From Planctomycetota bacterium (GTDB taxonomy: Bacteria; Planctomycetota; Phycisphaerae; Phycisphaerales; SM1A02): a stretch of 53,408 nucleotides of DNA. Location: assembly GCA_022568135.1 (NCBI GenBank), contig JADFFQ010000023.1, positions 1 through 53,408 on the forward strand, given 5' to 3'. The position numbers and the translations under genes are program-made. This document shows positions 42,319 through 50,681 of this stretch, in pieces (within the stretch, counting starts at the first letter, position 1; each line of letters opens with the position of its first letter). The notes under the pieces are model-generated. The model was not told where the DNA came from, did not search any database, and worked only from the letters and a program-made list of their open reading frames with translations.

Positions 42319-42395
42319 TTATGGATACAGCCCCCAGTTCACGAGCAGTGCGAGGAGATCGCTTCGCGTCGGCATTGGCGGCCGGTCGCGGTCAA
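42319..42395 (-). pseudogene. Out-of-frame dockerin tail downstream of the FG-GAP-like gene
   Basis: Directly after the stop of the upstream gene, another frame reads PTRSDLLALLVNWGLYP and a stop. This is a recognisable copy of the terminal dockerin module seen in the beta-helix protein (LLALLANWRPCP, 44185). The DNA beyond the stop is also alike at both places (GGCGGGGCTCAACAATTATGGA). It is out of frame with the gene that precedes it, so a frameshift or a duplicated 3' end is likely. Confidence 0.5.
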
Positions 42396-43955
42396 CTATT
42401 CCTTCGGGCATGGTCCGAAGTGGGTCGCCACCTCGGACACATCGGCGCCGTCCACCACGCCGTCGCCGTTGACATCCCACGGACAGTTGTCGGGATCCTT
42501 GCACGGCCCCCTGTTGTCGTTCACGGCGAGGACATCCAAACGGTCTACGACGCCGTCGCCGTTGACGTCCCAGGGGCAACCGGTTCCGGGACACTCCCCG
42601 AGATTCGCGATCAAGGCCACCAAATCGGAAGCACCCACGAACCCGTCTTCGTCGAAGTCGGCCGGGCATTCCCCGTCACACGGCCCAAAGTTGTGAACGA
42701 GTATCAGGAGATCGCCAACGCCGACCACGCCGTCGCAGTCGAGGTCCCACGGGCAAGCAGAAGCGCCGACAGCATCAAAGAGGTAGGCCGAGCCGGAGCT
42801 CAAGCCGTTGTCGTCGTCCTGGTAGGCCCCGACGATGGCGGTGGCGCCGCTGATCGCGACGGAGCGGCCGAACCAGTCCTCCGCCGCGCCGTCGTTGGCC
42901 AGGAGCTTGGCGATCTGCCGGCCCGTGATGGTGTCAAACAGATAGGCGGAGCCGGAGTCGGTGTCGTTGTCGTCGTCGCGATAGGCCCCGACGATGGCGG
43001 TGGCACCGCTAATCCCTACGGAGATGCCGAACCGGTCGTTCGCCGCGCCGTCGTCGGCCAGGAGCTTGGCGATCTGTACGGGTTTCGCCGGGTCAGAGAT
43101 GTCAAAGAGGTAGGCGGAGCCGGATTGGAGGCCGTTGTCGTCATCGTTCAAGGCCCCGACGATGGCGGTGGCGCCGCTGATCGCGACGGAGTTGCCGAAC
43201 CGGTCGCCCTCCGCGCCGTCGTCGGGCAGGAGCTTGGCGATCTGCCAGCCCGTGGTGGAGTCGAAGAGGTAGGCGGAGCCGGAGGCGTTGCCGTTGTCGT
43301 CGTCCCGGATGGCCCCGACGATGGCGGTGGTGCCGCTGATCGCGACGGAGTTGCCGAAGTTGTCGAACGCCGCGCCGTCGTTGGCCAGGAGCTTGGCGAT
43401 CTGCGTGGGGTTCGCGGGGTCAGAGATATCGAAGAGGTAGGCGGAGCCGGAGAAGGTTCCGTTGTCGTCGTCGAGATAGGCGCCGACGATGGCCCCGACT
43501 CCATCGGGGCTGATCGCGACGGAGATGCCGAAGGCGTCGCCCCCCGCGCCGTCGTTGGGCAGGAGCTTGGCGATCTGGACGCCTGTGGTCGTGTCGAAGA
43601 GGTAGGCGGAGCCGCCGGACTCGAAGGTCCCGACGATGGCGGTGGCGCCGCTGATCGCGACGGAGTAGCCGAAGAGGTCGACCGCCGCGCCGTCGTCGGG
43701 CAGGAGCTTGACGATCTGGAGGCCGGTGGTGGCGTCAAACAGGTAGGCGGAGCCGGAGGCGAAGCCGGTGTCGTCGTCGAGAGGGGCGCCGACGATGGCG
43801 GTGGCGCCGCTGATCGCGACGGAGATGCCGAAGTTGTCGATCGCCGCGCCGTCGTCGGGGAGGAGCTTGAAGAGTTGATCGCCGAGGTCGGCGTAGGCCG
43901 GGCCGGTGCTCAGCACTGATGCTGCCGCGACAAGAAGTGACATGAGGTGTCGCAT
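42396..43955 (-). CDS. Secreted FG-GAP-like beta-propeller protein with dockerin-like C-terminus
   Basis: A 519-residue exported protein. AGGAGA lies 6 nt before the ATG at 43955 and a signal peptide follows (cleavage near AYA, about residue 22). Seven repeats of about 50 residues carry FGxSVAISGATAIVGAxxDDD and SGSAYLFD, a YVTN/FG-GAP-like blade. Then come dockerin-like Asp-rich loops: CPWDLDCDGVVGVGDLL, CPADFDEDGFVGASDLV, CPWDVNGDGVVDRLDVL and CPWDVNGDGVVDGADVS. The end GPCPKE departs from the common NWGPCP terminus and is followed out of frame by a copy of that tail. A -10-like TATACT (44030-44035) lies upstream without a clear -35. Confidence 0.85.
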   Translation of the reverse strand: MRHLMSLLVAAASVLSTGPAYADLGDQLFKLLPDDGAAIDNFGISVAISGATAIVGAPLDDDTGFASGSAYLFDATTGLQIVKLLPDDGAAVDLFGYSVAISGATAIVGTFESGGSAYLFDTTTGVQIAKLLPNDGAGGDAFGISVAISPDGVGAIVGAYLDDDNGTFSGSAYLFDISDPANPTQIAKLLANDGAAFDNFGNSVAISGTTAIVGAIRDDDNGNASGSAYLFDSTTGWQIAKLLPDDGAEGDRFGNSVAISGATAIVGALNDDDNGLQSGSAYLFDISDPAKPVQIAKLLADDGAANDRFGISVGISGATAIVGAYRDDDNDTDSGSAYLFDTITGRQIAKLLANDGAAEDWFGRSVAISGATAIVGAYQDDDNGLSSGSAYLFDAVGASACPWDLDCDGVVGVGDLLILVHNFGPCDGECPADFDEDGFVGASDLVALIANLGECPGTGCPWDVNGDGVVDRLDVLAVNDNRGPCKDPDNCPWDVNGDGVVDGADVSEVATHFGPCPKE

Positions 43956-44184
43956 GTTGGTCTCCTGGTCGTGAACCGACATTTCCATATGGCTCGATCA
44001 GGGGTCGATCGCCCAGCCATTGGCAAACCAGTATAACAGCCCTCCCCGCGACAATCCAAACCCAAAGTGCTTACGTGCGGCCGGGACTGATCGTTGACTG
44101 TGTTTGTAAAGTACCCGCGGGCTCAGGAGGCAGCGACGAGCGTCCGTTGACGAACACCGGGCCGTTGCCGGCGGGGCTCAACAA

Positions 44185-45522
44185 TTATGGACACGGCCTC
44201 CAGTTGGCCAGCAGCGCGAGCAGGTCGAGGATGCCGACCGTGCCGTCGTTGTTGAAGTCGGCGGGATGGCCGGGGTTGGATCCCCATGCGGCTAGCAGCG
44301 CAAGCAAGTCCAGGATGCCGACGCAGCCATCGCCGTCGAGGTCCCACGGCTGGAACTCATACGCGCCCATATCCACGACGGGCGGATCGCCGCACTGCCT
44401 CGGCGCCTGCTGGCAGTCGGGCGTGACCGGATCATCAGCGAAGCGCGGGTTGCCATCGAGGTCGGTGACAATGTCCTTCGGCACGCCGGCGTTGTCGGCG
44501 ACGTCGATGCACGGTGAGCCGGCCGAGAGGTGGTAGTCATCGTTGTCGGGATCGATGAACAGCGGATCGGCGTCGATGTTGCCAATGCCGGGCCAGCCGC
44601 CCTGGATATCGGAGTGAAGGACGGCGGTCGTCGAGAACGGCTCATCGAATAACTGGTCGGGAAAGTTGCCCCAGATCACGCAGTTGATCACGGTCAGGCT
44701 GCTGGCGAAGTTATGCACCCCACCGCCGCTGTCCGCCGCGTTGCCAGCAAAAGTACAATTGGTCACGGTCGAGTTGCTATTGTCGTTGGCCATCCCCGCG
44801 CCGTGGTCGGCAGTATTGCCGATGAAGGTGCAATTGGTCACCGTCGGGGTGCTGACAAAGTTGTACATCCCGCCGCCTCTAAATCCGGCCGTGTTGTTGC
44901 TGAAGGTGCAGTTGGTCACCGTCGGATTGGCGACGAAGTCGTTAAACAGCCCGCCACCGAAGTCGGCCGTGTTGCCGCTGAACGTACAGTTGGTCACCGT
45001 CGGGCTGCTGATGAGGTTGTACATCCCACCGCCGCGGTCGCCGGCTGAGTTCGCGCTGAACGTGCAGTTGGTCACCATCGGGTTGCTTTGGACGTTGAAC
45101 ATCCCACCGCCGTCGTCGCTGCCGCCGCCGAAGGCTGAGTTCCCGCTGAAGTTGCAGTTGGTCACCGTGGGGCTGCTACCGACGTTACGCATTCCGCTCG
45201 GCTCCCCGCCCGTGACCGTGAAACCGTCAAGGACTGTGTCCGGCCCCTCGCTATTGTTGCACGTCACCACTGTGCCCGTTTGTTGAGCGTCAATAATCGT
45301 GATCTGGGGCCCGTCCGAACTGCGCACGGTGATCGCCTTGCCAAGGAAGTCGATTGCCTCGAAGTAGGTGCCCGGATGGACCTCCACCTCGTCACCATCC
45401 ATGGCAGCGTCGATGGCCGCCTGGATGGTCTGGTAGTCGCCGGGGACGTGGAGTGTGTCGGCGACAGCGGCGCCGTTCAGGGCGGCGATCGCCGCAACAG
45501 CGGAACAACGCAACCGCATCAT
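44185..45522 (-). CDS. Secreted right-handed beta-helix protein with dockerin-like C-terminus
   Basis: A 445-residue exported protein. The first of two adjacent ATGs (45522) has AAGGAGC at good spacing; the signal peptide is likely cleaved near AAVADT. TIQAAIDAAMDGDEVEVHPG opens a pectin-lyase-like beta-helix. Seven repeats of TVTNCTFSGNTAxxGGG type follow, as in Pmp/choice-of-anchor-Q proteins, then a segment typical of these anchors (DADPLFIDPDNDDYHLSAGS). Two dockerin-like modules and ANWRPCP end it. No enzyme motif is seen; binding of polysaccharide or a structural role is possible. Confidence 0.85.
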   Translation of the reverse strand: MMRLRCSAVAAIAALNGAAVADTLHVPGDYQTIQAAIDAAMDGDEVEVHPGTYFEAIDFLGKAITVRSSDGPQITIIDAQQTGTVVTCNNSEGPDTVLDGFTVTGGEPSGMRNVGSSPTVTNCNFSGNSAFGGGSDDGGGMFNVQSNPMVTNCTFSANSAGDRGGGMYNLISSPTVTNCTFSGNTADFGGGLFNDFVANPTVTNCTFSNNTAGFRGGGMYNFVSTPTVTNCTFIGNTADHGAGMANDNSNSTVTNCTFAGNAADSGGGVHNFASSLTVINCVIWGNFPDQLFDEPFSTTAVLHSDIQGGWPGIGNIDADPLFIDPDNDDYHLSAGSPCIDVADNAGVPKDIVTDLDGNPRFADDPVTPDCQQAPRQCGDPPVVDMGAYEFQPWDLDGDGCVGILDLLALLAAWGSNPGHPADFNNDGTVGILDLLALLANWRPCP

Positions 45523-45853
45523 GGGCGTAGCTCCTTCGCGCCGAGCGAGGCCGCAGAGAGGTACGAGTGTCCGCCGGGTTGACACAACCGGGTCACTCAG
45601 GCCGCAAGTTTCGAGCCCGCCCTGCGCGGCATCACTCGCTGGGGATTGTAGCGAGCCGGTCCGCCTGCGGCGGTCCTTGGCGGACCCCGAGCGGTACAGC
45701 GTGATCTGACCCACGGCGAATCGTCGCGGCTCACCCCGCCCCACTCTCTTCAGTATCGAAGTTCCCCCGCAACCGCTCGCCCAACGAAAAAGAGTCCGTC
45801 ATTGGCTCTCTCTCTTCATGGACGCTGGTTGTCGCCCCGGCGTGTTAGATAAG

Positions 45854-45882
45854 AGTATAAAGCGTGCGGCGTTCGCATGCAA
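45854..45882 (-). promoter_or_regulatory. Sigma70-like promoter upstream of the beta-helix gene
   Basis: On the minus strand TTGCAT, a 17-nt spacer and TATACT, close to consensus. The predicted transcript starts near 45847, giving a leader of about 325 nt to the ATG at 45522. The stretch 45523-45999 holds no other gene that I can support; it includes overlapping inverted repeats at 45657-45686 (GGTCCGCC/GGCGGACC). Confidence 0.5.
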
Positions 45883-45999
45883 GCACAATTTTGGCTTCGG
45901 CGCGGGGACAGCACCGCCGGCGGCCGCGCGCGAGAACGTCCTGTATTCGACCGTCCACCGGGCCGGCACGGCCCGGCTCGCTTGTACTACAGTTTGACC

Positions 46000-47742
46000 T
46001 CAATAGCCTGCGGGTCGGCCGCCTTTGCGGGGGTCGCTGGCGGCGCGGATGCCTTCGGCCGTTACCTGGATGAGTTGCACGACGCCGACCTCATCGCGCC
46101 GGCCCACTTCGTGCCCAAGGCTCTTCAGCGCGGTGATCGTGCATTGGTCCGTCCAACCGTCCTCGAACTGCAAGACGTTCGGCAGCCACTGATGGTGGAA
46201 ACGCGGGGCGGCGACCGCCTCGGCCGGCGTCATGTCAAACAGCAGACAATTCAGCACGCACTGCACGGTCCCGGTGATGATCCTCGGCCCCCCGGAAGCG
46301 CCGGCAATGATGATCGGCTTGCCGTTGCGCAGCACGATCGTCGGCGACATGCTGCTCAGAGGACGCTTGCCGGGTGCAGGCAGGTTGCGATCCGATTGGC
46401 GCAGGCCGAACGCGTTGGGTTGGCCAGGGACGGTCGTGAAATCGTCCATCTGATTGTTCAGCGCGAAGCCGAACCCCGGCACCATGACCAACGAGCCGTA
46501 GATGAGGTTGATCGTTTCGGTGCAGGCGACGGCCATGCCGTCGGCGTCGATGACGGAAATGTGGCTGGTGCCGCCGTCTTGGGGCGCAGGCGCGACCGAG
46601 CCGTAGTCGAATCGATCCAATGTGTGTTGCATCGAAACCGATTCGGCCAGGCGATCCAGATAATCAGATTGAAGCAATCGCCTGGTCGGCACCTCGGCGA
46701 ACTCCGGATCGGCCAACCATTGGGCCCGATCGGCGAACGCGTGCTTCATCGCCTCGACCAGCAGGTGCACGTATTGCGGGCGATTGTGCTCGAGCCCGCC
46801 CAGATCATCCATGCGCCGCTCGAAGATTCCGAGGATCTGGAGCATGGCGATCCCGCCGCTGCTGGGCGGAGGCATCGACAGCACTTCCAACCCCGGCCCC
46901 CGGAACGTTCCGCGCAATGGCTTTGTCGTGCGCACCGTGTAGCCGGCCAGATCGTCCTTGGTGATCGGTCCATCGTGGGCGGTCATTGACGCGACGATCG
47001 CCTCGGCGATCTCGCCGGTATAAAAGGCTTCGGCGCCACGCTCAGCGATGAGGCGAAGGGCGCGAGCTTGTTGGGGGTTCTTGATGAGATCGCCGACGTT
47101 GATCTTGCCTTGGAGACACATGGTTTCCCAGAGGTATTTGGACGCACCCTTGAGATGCGGGTGCTCATGTAGTCTCTTCGCGAAGCCGCGAGCGGCGTCG
47201 AGGAAATTTTGGTCGGCGGCGAAGCCGTGCTCGGCGGCGCGGATCGCCGGGGCGAGCACCGCAGCGCGGTCCAGGGTGCCATGGTGCTCCAGCGCCCACA
47301 ACAGACCCGCCACCGTGCCCGGAACACCGACGGCGTGGTGGCCGGCGCGGCTGGCCGTTGCGTCATCCAGCCTGACGAAGTAGTTCGGCCCGACGGCAGC
47401 GGGAGCCGTCTCGCGGTAGTTGATCGCGACCTCGACCGGCTCGTCCCCATCGCGGGCGGGTTTGTAGATCACCATGAACCCCCCGCCTCCGATCCCGCAG
47501 GAATATGGCCGAACGACCGAGAGGCAGAAGCTCGTCGCGACCACCGCGTCCACCGCATTGCCGCCGAGTTTGAGCATCTCGACTCCCGCCTGTGACGCGA
47601 GCGGATGGTCAGCCGCGACTGCCGCGTGTTGATACACCACCTCCGCCGGACGCGTCGAAGGTGGGTGCGCCCGCGCGGGGGTCGCAACGACGGCGACCAT
47701 CGCCGCCCCGATCAACGCAATGCAAACCGTTACGCGTTCCAT
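46000..47742 (-). CDS. Gamma-glutamyltransferase, exported
   Basis: A 580-residue GGT with an N-terminal signal peptide (cleavage near ARAH, about residue 25), acting in the periplasm on glutathione and related gamma-glutamyl compounds. Features are GGNAVDAVVATSF near residue 60, AINYRETAPA (substrate-binding Arg110), the autoprocessing site GGTSHISVID with nucleophile Thr392, and a small subunit with LNNQMDDF and GKRPLSSMSPTIVL. It is a distant paralogue of the GGT at 23743-25347 but, unlike it, is exported. AAGGAC precedes the ATG at 47742. Confidence 0.93.
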   Translation of the reverse strand: MERVTVCIALIGAAMVAVVATPARAHPPSTRPAEVVYQHAAVAADHPLASQAGVEMLKLGGNAVDAVVATSFCLSVVRPYSCGIGGGGFMVIYKPARDGDEPVEVAINYRETAPAAVGPNYFVRLDDATASRAGHHAVGVPGTVAGLLWALEHHGTLDRAAVLAPAIRAAEHGFAADQNFLDAARGFAKRLHEHPHLKGASKYLWETMCLQGKINVGDLIKNPQQARALRLIAERGAEAFYTGEIAEAIVASMTAHDGPITKDDLAGYTVRTTKPLRGTFRGPGLEVLSMPPPSSGGIAMLQILGIFERRMDDLGGLEHNRPQYVHLLVEAMKHAFADRAQWLADPEFAEVPTRRLLQSDYLDRLAESVSMQHTLDRFDYGSVAPAPQDGGTSHISVIDADGMAVACTETINLIYGSLVMVPGFGFALNNQMDDFTTVPGQPNAFGLRQSDRNLPAPGKRPLSSMSPTIVLRNGKPIIIAGASGGPRIITGTVQCVLNCLLFDMTPAEAVAAPRFHHQWLPNVLQFEDGWTDQCTITALKSLGHEVGRRDEVGVVQLIQVTAEGIRAASDPRKGGRPAGY

Positions 47743-47788
47743 GGGTCTTCGTCCTTCGTATCGCATTCGCAGCGTCCATCCTACCGGA

Positions 47789-47837
47789 TAGCCGGCGGGC
47801 TACGCCCGCCGGTGCCGGGACGCGTAGCGTCCCGGCT
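47789..47837. repeat. 49-bp double-hairpin repeat, copy 1
   Basis: Two adjacent hairpins, one of GCCGGCGGGC/GCCCGCCGG type and one of CGGGACGC/GCGTCCCG type, form a unit bounded by TAGCC and GGCT. A second copy at 50609-50657 differs at about five positions. Copy 1 lies between the isomerase-like gene (its stop at the element edge) and the GGT gene, both on the minus strand. Confidence 0.75.
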
Positions 47838-48666
47838 ACTGGGCAGACAAGTACCTCGCCACCACGTCTCGCGCGGCGATAATGTCGCCGTCGCGGTTGT
47901 CGCCCGTTTCGCGCTCGATTACGAAGTTCACTGCCGGGCGGATCGCCAGCGCTTGCGCGAAGAACGCATCCCAGTCCACGGCTCCAGCGCCCACGGCAAC
48001 TTCGGTTCCCCAGGCTCCCGGCGAGTCTGCCGGCAGCGCATCCTTGACATGCACCTGCCTGACATGAGGCGCGAGTCGGCACAGAGCCTGCATCGGGTCG
48101 CCTGCATCGTAGAGGATCACGTTCGCCGGATCGAAGTTCACGCCGACGTTTGGGCGATCGAGCTGTGCCAGGACATCGGCGAGCGTCTCGGCGGTCTCCT
48201 GCCCGGTCTCGAAGGCCAGGTCAACTCCATGCTCGCCAAAGAGGTCGGCGATCCTGCGCAGTCGATCGAGCATGGCCGATCGCCCCGGATCGTCGCGCCG
48301 TTGCGGCAGAAAGCCCGCGTGAAAGGTCACCAGGCCGATCGCCTCTTGGCCGGCGAAGCGCGCGACGGCTGCGGCATGCCGCCGATTGCTCGGCCAGGTG
48401 TTGTCCGGCCATACGCCACCGGAGTGTCGAATCGATTCCAGCGTCGAGTAGTCTTCGCCCGCCATGGCCATCATCCCGCTCATGATGCGAAGACCAGCGT
48501 TTCGGAGCCGATCGACCACGCCACGGTCAATCGAAGGCTCGGCCGGAGCCGTCCCCAAGGCCAGCTGCACGGCCGCAATGTCCAGACGCCGCAGAGCTGC
48601 GATCATCTGCCGGGGATCGCTGGGGCGGAGGCTCCAACTGCATACGCCGATTCGAGGATTGGTCAT
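47836..48666 (-). CDS. Sugar phosphate isomerase/epimerase-like TIM-barrel protein
   Basis: A 276-residue protein of the xylose-isomerase-like AP-endonuclease-2 TIM-barrel family. The start IGVCSWSLRPSDP is typical, followed by VTFHAGFLP, DLAFETGQE, VGVNFDPANVILY and VRQVHVKDALP, which carry the expected metal-binding Glu, Asp and His residues. The substrate is not known. The ATG at 48666 gives the family N-terminus. Its TAG stop falls at the edge of the 49-bp repeat. Confidence 0.85.
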   Translation of the reverse strand: MTNPRIGVCSWSLRPSDPRQMIAALRRLDIAAVQLALGTAPAEPSIDRGVVDRLRNAGLRIMSGMMAMAGEDYSTLESIRHSGGVWPDNTWPSNRRHAAAVARFAGQEAIGLVTFHAGFLPQRRDDPGRSAMLDRLRRIADLFGEHGVDLAFETGQETAETLADVLAQLDRPNVGVNFDPANVILYDAGDPMQALCRLAPHVRQVHVKDALPADSPGAWGTEVAVGAGAVDWDAFFAQALAIRPAVNFVIERETGDNRDGDIIAARDVVARYLSAQ

Positions 48667-48926
48667 GGCAAGGGCCGCCAAAGATCGGCAATTATCGCAT
48701 CATCGACGCGCGAGAGGCCGATGTTGCCGGGAAGTGCCGAAAGGCTCGCGGCTGGAAGTATGACGCCGATCCGGTTAGCATAGCCATCCTCGGTCGGCAT
48801 CCACGGACCAACTCCGGAAGGATTATCCTGCAAGTTTCCACCGCAAAACTCGACCACTCGATCCGCGAGGCGCCTCCGGCTACCCCCGCTCGCCTCACCA
48901 CGACCAGGCCCACGCGCGAAAGCTTC

Positions 48927-49445
48927 ATGCAGCGCGTCGAGGCGTTCATTAGCCGGCTCAGCACGCGCAACAACTTCTGGCAGAAGGCGTGTTCGCTGAT
49001 TTGGCTGCCATTCGCGTTCCGCTCAGGCATCACGATGAAGCGGCTGGGCACCAAGCGCTTCAGCGCCGTGCTGCCGTTTCGCCGGTTCAACCGCAACTGG
49101 TATAACGCGATGGCCGGTGCGGCCCTTCTGGGCAACTCGGAGGTGGCGGGCGGGATGTATCTATTCTCAGAGTGCGGCAGCGACTACATCGTCATGTGCA
49201 AGGAGATGCGGTACCAGTTCCTTCGCCCGTGCCGTGGTCCGGCGGTGTATCACGTGGTCAATTCGGAAGATCTGCCACGGATGATTGCGGCCGGCGGCGA
49301 GTTCAACATCGACCTGGAATTAGAAATCCGCCAACAGATCACGATGCGAGGCAAGGAGTTCCGGGTCGGGCGCTGCCAGATCACATTCCATTGCACTCCC
49401 AAGGCGCAGCTGCACGAGCGGTCCGCCCGCCACAAGAACAAGTGA
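48927..49445 (+). CDS. DUF4442-type hotdog-fold protein
   Basis: A 172-residue protein that resembles the DUF4442/hotdog thioesterase-like group: FRRFNRNWYNAMAGAALLG, GGMYLFSECGSDYIVMCKEM and FLRPCRGPAVY. A catalytic role cannot be shown. No good ribosome binding site precedes the ATG at 48927, and the frame is open upstream without another start codon, so the true start is uncertain. The stop overlaps the next gene (GTGA), suggesting joint expression and a related job. Confidence 0.65.
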   Translation: MQRVEAFISRLSTRNNFWQKACSLIWLPFAFRSGITMKRLGTKRFSAVLPFRRFNRNWYNAMAGAALLGNSEVAGGMYLFSECGSDYIVMCKEMRYQFLRPCRGPAVYHVVNSEDLPRMIAAGGEFNIDLELEIRQQITMRGKEFRVGRCQITFHCTPKAQLHERSARHKNK

Positions 49446-50611
49446 GCCCGCGGCGCCGGCTGGCAACAATCGCTTGGGGCCTGTTCTGCTCCAATAGCTG
49501 GACGTGGTGCATCGCGATGTACCTGCCGGTGATCCTGCTGCGGCGGTTCGGCTGGTGGGGCTTCCTCGCCTTTGCGGTTCCCAACGTGCTTGGCTGCGCC
49601 GCCTTCGGGTACGTGTTGCGCCCGCGTACGAGCCAACGGATGGTGCAGCGGCACCGATCAGCGATGCGGTGGTTTTCGATTGTCACGATCGCCTACCACA
49701 TGTTCTTCATCCCGTTCTTCGTGGCAACGTTCATGGGGCCGGTGCCGGGCATCGGCGGCGGACCACTGGAGCATTGGTTCGGGCTAATCCTCGCGATCGC
49801 GGTCCTGGCGGCCGCCGTCATTGTCAGTGTGTTGCCCGGGAGGCTGTGGCCGGTGTTGGCGATCCTGACCTATGCGTTCTCGCTGGCTGCGTTTGTGCAA
49901 TGGGGCGCTGGGCCGCTGGGCGACATCGCGTGGGCCGGCCAAAACGATCCGGGGCAACTGGCCTGGATGACGCCAACCATCGTGTTTGGTTTCCTGTTCT
50001 GCCCGTACCTGGATTCGACATTTCACCGCGCGCTGGCGGAGTCGCCGAGCCGTCACTCATTCGCTGTTTTCGGCCTGAGCTTTGGCGTGCTGATGCTGTT
50101 CACCTGTGCATACGCGTTCCAATCAGCGCTGACCCCGCTGGTCATGGGATATGTGCTCGGCCAATCGACCTTCACCATCGCGGCACATCTGCGAGAGCTT
50201 TGGCAGACGCCGGGCAACCATCAACGCTTCAGACACCTGGCAGTCATGTTCGCTCTGATAGCGCTGGCGGTGCTTTCGTTTGCAAGTTCGGCCGGCGGCG
50301 ATGGGAGACTTGCGGGCGAAGGGATCTATCTGCGGTTCCTCGCGTTCTACAGTCTGATCTTTCCTGCGTACGTGTTACTGTTTCTAGGCCCGGGCCGGCC
50401 GATGGAGTTGTCGCGGAGAAACGTGATGGCGTATGGGGCCGCAGTGCTGCTCGCCCTGCCGCTTTATGAACTGGGGTTCATTCACGGCCGGTCGTGGCTG
50501 TTGATCCTTCCGCTGGCCGGTCTACTTGTGTGGCGGTGGGCGGGAGGAAAGCGCCGCAACTCCGAAACGTTTGACGCGGTTGAGAACGTTCGCAGCGCGA
50601 AGGGACGATAG
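49442..50611 (+). CDS. Polytopic membrane protein, sodium:solute-symporter-like
   Basis: A 389-residue membrane protein with about ten hydrophobic segments. The start is GTG at 49442, overlapping the upstream stop (GTGA). The first segments (WGLFCSNSWTWCIAMYLPVI, FGWWGFLAFAVPNVLG) resemble the opening of sodium:solute symporters, but no ligand or sodium-site motif can be confirmed. The stop codon TAG is the first three bases of the 49-bp repeat copy 2. The product faces secA, and the repeat may terminate both genes. Confidence 0.65.
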   Translation: MSPRRRLATIAWGLFCSNSWTWCIAMYLPVILLRRFGWWGFLAFAVPNVLGCAAFGYVLRPRTSQRMVQRHRSAMRWFSIVTIAYHMFFIPFFVATFMGPVPGIGGGPLEHWFGLILAIAVLAAAVIVSVLPGRLWPVLAILTYAFSLAAFVQWGAGPLGDIAWAGQNDPGQLAWMTPTIVFGFLFCPYLDSTFHRALAESPSRHSFAVFGLSFGVLMLFTCAYAFQSALTPLVMGYVLGQSTFTIAAHLRELWQTPGNHQRFRHLAVMFALIALAVLSFASSAGGDGRLAGEGIYLRFLAFYSLIFPAYVLLFLGPGRPMELSRRNVMAYGAAVLLALPLYELGFIHGRSWLLILPLAGLLVWRWAGGKRRNSETFDAVENVRSAKGR

Positions 50612-50657
50612 CCGGCGGGCTACGCCCGCCGGTCTCGGGACACGGAGCGTCCCGGCT
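50609..50657. repeat. 49-bp double-hairpin repeat, copy 2
   Basis: Same layout as the copy at 47789-47837: TAGCCGGCGGGCTACGCCCG, a short linker, then CGGGAC/GTCCCG around ACGGAGC, ending CCCGGCT. It lies between the convergent membrane-protein and secA genes and may serve as a bidirectional terminator. Confidence 0.75.
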
Positions 50658-50681
50658 GTTGACCGGTTGACGTTTCGGCGT

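Noticed and set aside
42321-43919. A 532-codon plus-strand open frame across the second repeat protein
   Set aside because: It is antisense to a gene with clear signal peptide and dockerin modules. The open frame results from the biased codon use of the DDDNG/GSAYLFD repeats.
45877-46989. A 370-codon plus-strand frame over the 3' part of the exported GGT gene
   Set aside because: It is antisense to a gene with clear GGT motifs and has no recognisable domain of its own.
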